From assembly GCA_030432015.1 (NCBI GenBank), contig JAUIHJ010000319.1, positions 1 through 8,947 of the forward strand: 8,947 bases of DNA, read 5' to 3'. The notes beneath the pieces are model-generated. The model saw only the letters and a program-made list of their open reading frames with translations. It did no database searches and had not been told where the DNA came from. The DNA is from a bacterium (GTDB lineage Bacteria; Planctomycetota; Planctomycetia; Pirellulales; Pirellulaceae). Position 1 is the stretch's first letter, and every line of letters begins with the position of its first letter. Shown here piece by piece: positions 7,256 through 8,947 of the stretch. The translations under genes and the position numbers were made by a program.

Positions 7256-7285
7256 TGCCAGTTCGGAAGATGCCAGTTCGGAAGA
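7256..7285. repeat. Perfect 15-bp tandem duplication upstream of the lipoprotein gene
   Basis: The unit tgccagttcggaaga occurs twice with no gap and no mismatch (7256-7270 and 7271-7285). It lies in the 295-base gap between the cysteine-rich gene and the lipoprotein gene, 163 bases or more upstream of the lipoprotein start. I see no further copies. Perfect identity suggests a recent duplication or a paired protein-binding site. The rest of this gap shows no gene or clear promoter. Confidence 0.85.
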
Positions 7286-7388
7286 CATCCAACGCCAAGA
7301 CACGCGGTCAGCGCGACCGGTGGCAGCGTTGCGGCGACGAATGTGCGGAGTCGGTCAACATGCGCACGGGTCGCCACTTAGCAGCGCG

Positions 7389-7901
7389 TCAGCACGTGAA
7401 GCGTGACAACTTGATACAGCGCTCAAGAGCAGAATCTGGCGCAGCCCGTTTAAAGCGGCCAAGGCGTGGGGCCATCAAGCAACAACCTACAACCTCGGCA
7501 AAGCCTAACGGTGTGCCAGCCGCCACGTCCTGGCGTTCCTGGCGCTCGTCTTCATGTGGCAAGGGGACGGCAGGATTCTGTATTTCTGCCGGTGCCGTTA
7601 CGCAGCAACAGGTATTGCCGCAACAACAGGCCGTTGGCCCGATCACCGAACGTTGCTTGCTGCTTGAGGACGAACGCTTGATTCCCGAGCAGCAGGTCGA
7701 TGTCGTTTTCTTCGCGCAACAGGAGGCTGCCGCAGTCTGCGGGCAACCAGCACCCGAGAATGGGACGACGTCAAGACGCGCAGTTGAACTGCTTTCGCCG
7801 CAGCCACAGCCTGCCGCAGGCAGCGACTGCGCAAGGAGCATCACAATTACCAACCAGGCACTTGCTCGCGAGATGATCGGATTGGATGCTGCTACCAGCA
7901 T
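7389..7901 (-). CDS. Exported cysteine-rich protein of unknown function
   Basis: The product is 170 residues with 17 cysteines, many adjacent: C61-C62, C70-C71, C92-C94, C98-C100, C140-C141. A hydrophobic signal at 14-30 ends in LPAAGCGCG, so it is exported, possibly lipidated at C32. The middle is Ser/Thr-rich with cysteine clusters (ASCCAKK, TCCSG, ACCCGNTCCC). It is followed by a Pro-rich stretch and a charged segment near 116-126. The clusters recall metallothionein-like binding, but I recognise no named family. The start at 7901 has GGAAGGA 10 bases upstream, plus GAGG only 2 bases away, so the initiation site is fair rather than strong. It precedes the lipoprotein, cusB and cusA genes on the same strand, which supports a role in periplasmic metal handling. 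The last 50 residues look less structured. A long plus-strand open frame covers the same DNA but has no protein character. Confidence 0.65.
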   Translation of the reverse strand: MLVAASNPIISRASAWLVIVMLLAQSLPAAGCGCGESSSTARLDVVPFSGAGCPQTAAASCCAKKTTSTCCSGIKRSSSSSKQRSVIGPTACCCGNTCCCVTAPAEIQNPAVPLPHEDERQERQDVAAGTPLGFAEVVGCCLMAPRLGRFKRAAPDSALERCIKLSRFTC

Positions 7902-8129
7902 GGCCTCGCTGTCCTTCCATGACAGGCCAAAAAGACGCGTGCGTCGGTCGCTTCCTTCCGGGAGACAACCGCCGCAAGATCATGCACCGCGGTGAAATCC
8001 CCAGTATCAAAATCCGCGGGATTGTCTTGAACCATCACGACGGCGTCAATGGCAACTTGCCGACATTTGGCAGCAAATCGACGCGATAACAACCTGGAAA
8101 CACGCCATGCTGCAATTTCGCCGGGTCTT

Positions 8130-8947
8130 TCAATTCAACTGTTTCAGTTTCGCCAACATCTCCAGCAGGTTGTCGGTCAGGATCACCGATGCATCCTTCT
8201 GCACCTTGTTGGTGCCAAGCCACGTCTCGTATCCGCCGAGCCGATGTTGTTCGGGGGTGGGCAGGTAGCCGTGGCGACCGTTGGCCAAGCCGATCACCAT
8301 CGTTTGCGGGAACGGGCTGCGGTCCTTCAATTCGAGGCCGATCTCGACGAAGGTTTCAAACGGAATGCCACAGACGGCCAGATCGCCGATGCGAATGGCC
8401 TGCAATTGGACCGTCAAGGTCTCCTCAGGTCGCTCGGCAGCCTCAACGATCCTTCGCGCATAATTCTGAGCCAGGCGCGGCAATCGCTCGATGGCGTCCT
8501 TGTCCTTCACGGCGAGAACTTCCTTGGCCGCCGCGACTTCCTCCGACGACGGGCGTCGGTACTTGAGCGAGATTTTGCGTTCGAGCATGCCGAGTCGCAC
8601 ATCCGTATGGTGCTCGTCGATCTTGCGATGTGCAAACCAGGCCGTGTCAGCCGCCTTCCGCGCGACAATCCGAACCTGCTCGAATCGCTCACGCGGCGGT
8701 CGCGTCACGGTGAACGGAATGTTGTTGATATCGCCTGACGTACCATTGGACATCATGGCAACGAATTTCTCGTCGCCTCGGAGTCGTGACGGCATCAAGC
8801 GGGCAAACTCCCCGAAGTAATCCGCAGAAATCTGGCCCGGTGGCACGGCCCCGACGTAGTGCAGGGAATAATTGGCAAACAGCGCCAAGGGCCGGCGCCG
8901 CTCGTCTTGCACAGACAGGATCGTGATATCAGGGTCGGTCGGACCAG
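8130..8947 (-). CDS. Neutral-ceramidase-like hydrolase, C-terminal part (5' end outside window)
   Basis: The frame is open to the window edge, so only the last 271 residues are seen and the start is missing. An internal GTG at 8912 is read as Val (…TILSVQDE…). The stretch PLALFANYSLHYVG (visible residues 19-32) resembles the region with a zinc-ligand His in neutral/alkaline ceramidases. NGTSGDINN (67-75) sits where true ceramidases have the GDVSPN active-site motif. CGIPFETF (192-199) resembles the Glu-containing PGE segment. GLANGRHGYLPT and the later GGYET (about 218-241) match the family's C-terminal Asn/Tyr region. The nucleophile Ser of GDVSPN is not present in the visible motif, so amidase activity on ceramide is doubtful. 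It may be a related hydrolase of unknown substrate. It is on the same strand as the metal genes but separated from the next by 228 bases with no recognised function, and is probably unrelated to them. Confidence 0.8.
   Translation of the reverse strand, partial: GPTDPDITILSVQDERRRPLALFANYSLHYVGAVPPGQISADYFGEFARLMPSRLRGDEKFVAMMSNGTSGDINNIPFTVTRPPRERFEQVRIVARKAADTAWFAHRKIDEHHTDVRLGMLERKISLKYRRPSSEEVAAAKEVLAVKDKDAIERLPRLAQNYARRIVEAAERPEETLTVQLQAIRIGDLAVCGIPFETFVEIGLELKDRSPFPQTMVIGLANGRHGYLPTPEQHRLGGYETWLGTNKVQKDASVILTDNLLEMLAKLKQLN

Noticed and set aside
7094..7303. N-terminal extension of the lipoprotein to 7303
   Set aside because: The frame is open for 70 more codons, but these lack protein character, include the 15-bp tandem repeat, and would bury the signal peptide. 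The ATG at 7093 has a good ribosome binding site.
7087..7995. Long plus-strand open frame (302 codons) opposite the cysteine-rich and lipoprotein genes
   Set aside because: It is rich in Arg, Gln and Ser with no domain or signal, spans an intergenic gap, and mirrors the minus-strand cysteine-rich gene. It looks like an antisense shadow in GC-rich DNA.
7990..8033. Possible sigma70-like promoter on the minus strand (TTCAAG, 17-base spacer, GATACT)
   Set aside because: Only 3 of 6 and 4 of 6 matches to consensus boxes, which is expected by chance.
7902..8223. Minus-strand open frames between and overlapping the ceramidase-like and cysteine-rich genes
   Set aside because: Several frames of 60-80 codons are open, but none shows a family motif and they overlap real genes. 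A decayed gene remnant is possible but cannot be supported.

Overview
The window is GC-rich bacterial chromosome. All six genes I can support lie on the minus strand, so they are transcribed from the right edge towards the left. The gene style suggests a member of the Planctomycetota, probably Pirellulales-like. Reasons are the roomy intergenic gaps of 90-300 bases, a ceramidase-like hydrolase of the type common in that phylum, and small secreted proteins with adjacent-cysteine motifs. This placement is an inference from protein character and was not checked by a search.

Layout in transcription order, right to left: (1) 8947-8130, the C-terminal 271 residues of a neutral-ceramidase-like hydrolase, cut by the window edge; (2) 7901-7389, an exported protein with 17 cysteines in 170 residues; (3) 7093-6713, a small putative lipoprotein with a His/Asp/Glu-rich linker and one CP...CCxxC domain; (4) 6435-4429, a CusB-type periplasmic adaptor with an N-terminal heavy-metal-binding domain, a degenerate second one in mid-protein, and a C-terminal CP...CCxxC domain; (5) 4432-923, a CusA-type heavy-metal RND pump whose start overlaps the cusB stop as ATGA; (6) 833-345, a small exported protein with two CP...CCxxC domains. 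Positions 1-344 hold no gene I can support, only two GC-rich dyads downstream of gene 6.

Taken together, genes 2-6 look like a copper/silver efflux and handling locus. The pump keeps the three periplasmic methionines and the glutamate that bind Cu(I)/Ag(I) in E. coli CusA. The small cysteine proteins and the extra CusB domains look like periplasmic metal binders that could pass ions to the pump. No CusF, outer-membrane CusC/TolC-type channel, or CusRS-type regulator is encoded in the window.

The most unusual feature is a TRASH/YHS-like domain, C-x(23-25)-C-C-x2-C. It occurs four times in three polypeptides of the same locus, including a fusion to CusB. The CusA homologue also carries two additional hydrophobic segments and is about 120 residues longer than E. 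coli CusA. Two intergenic regions contain 15-bp tandem repeats.
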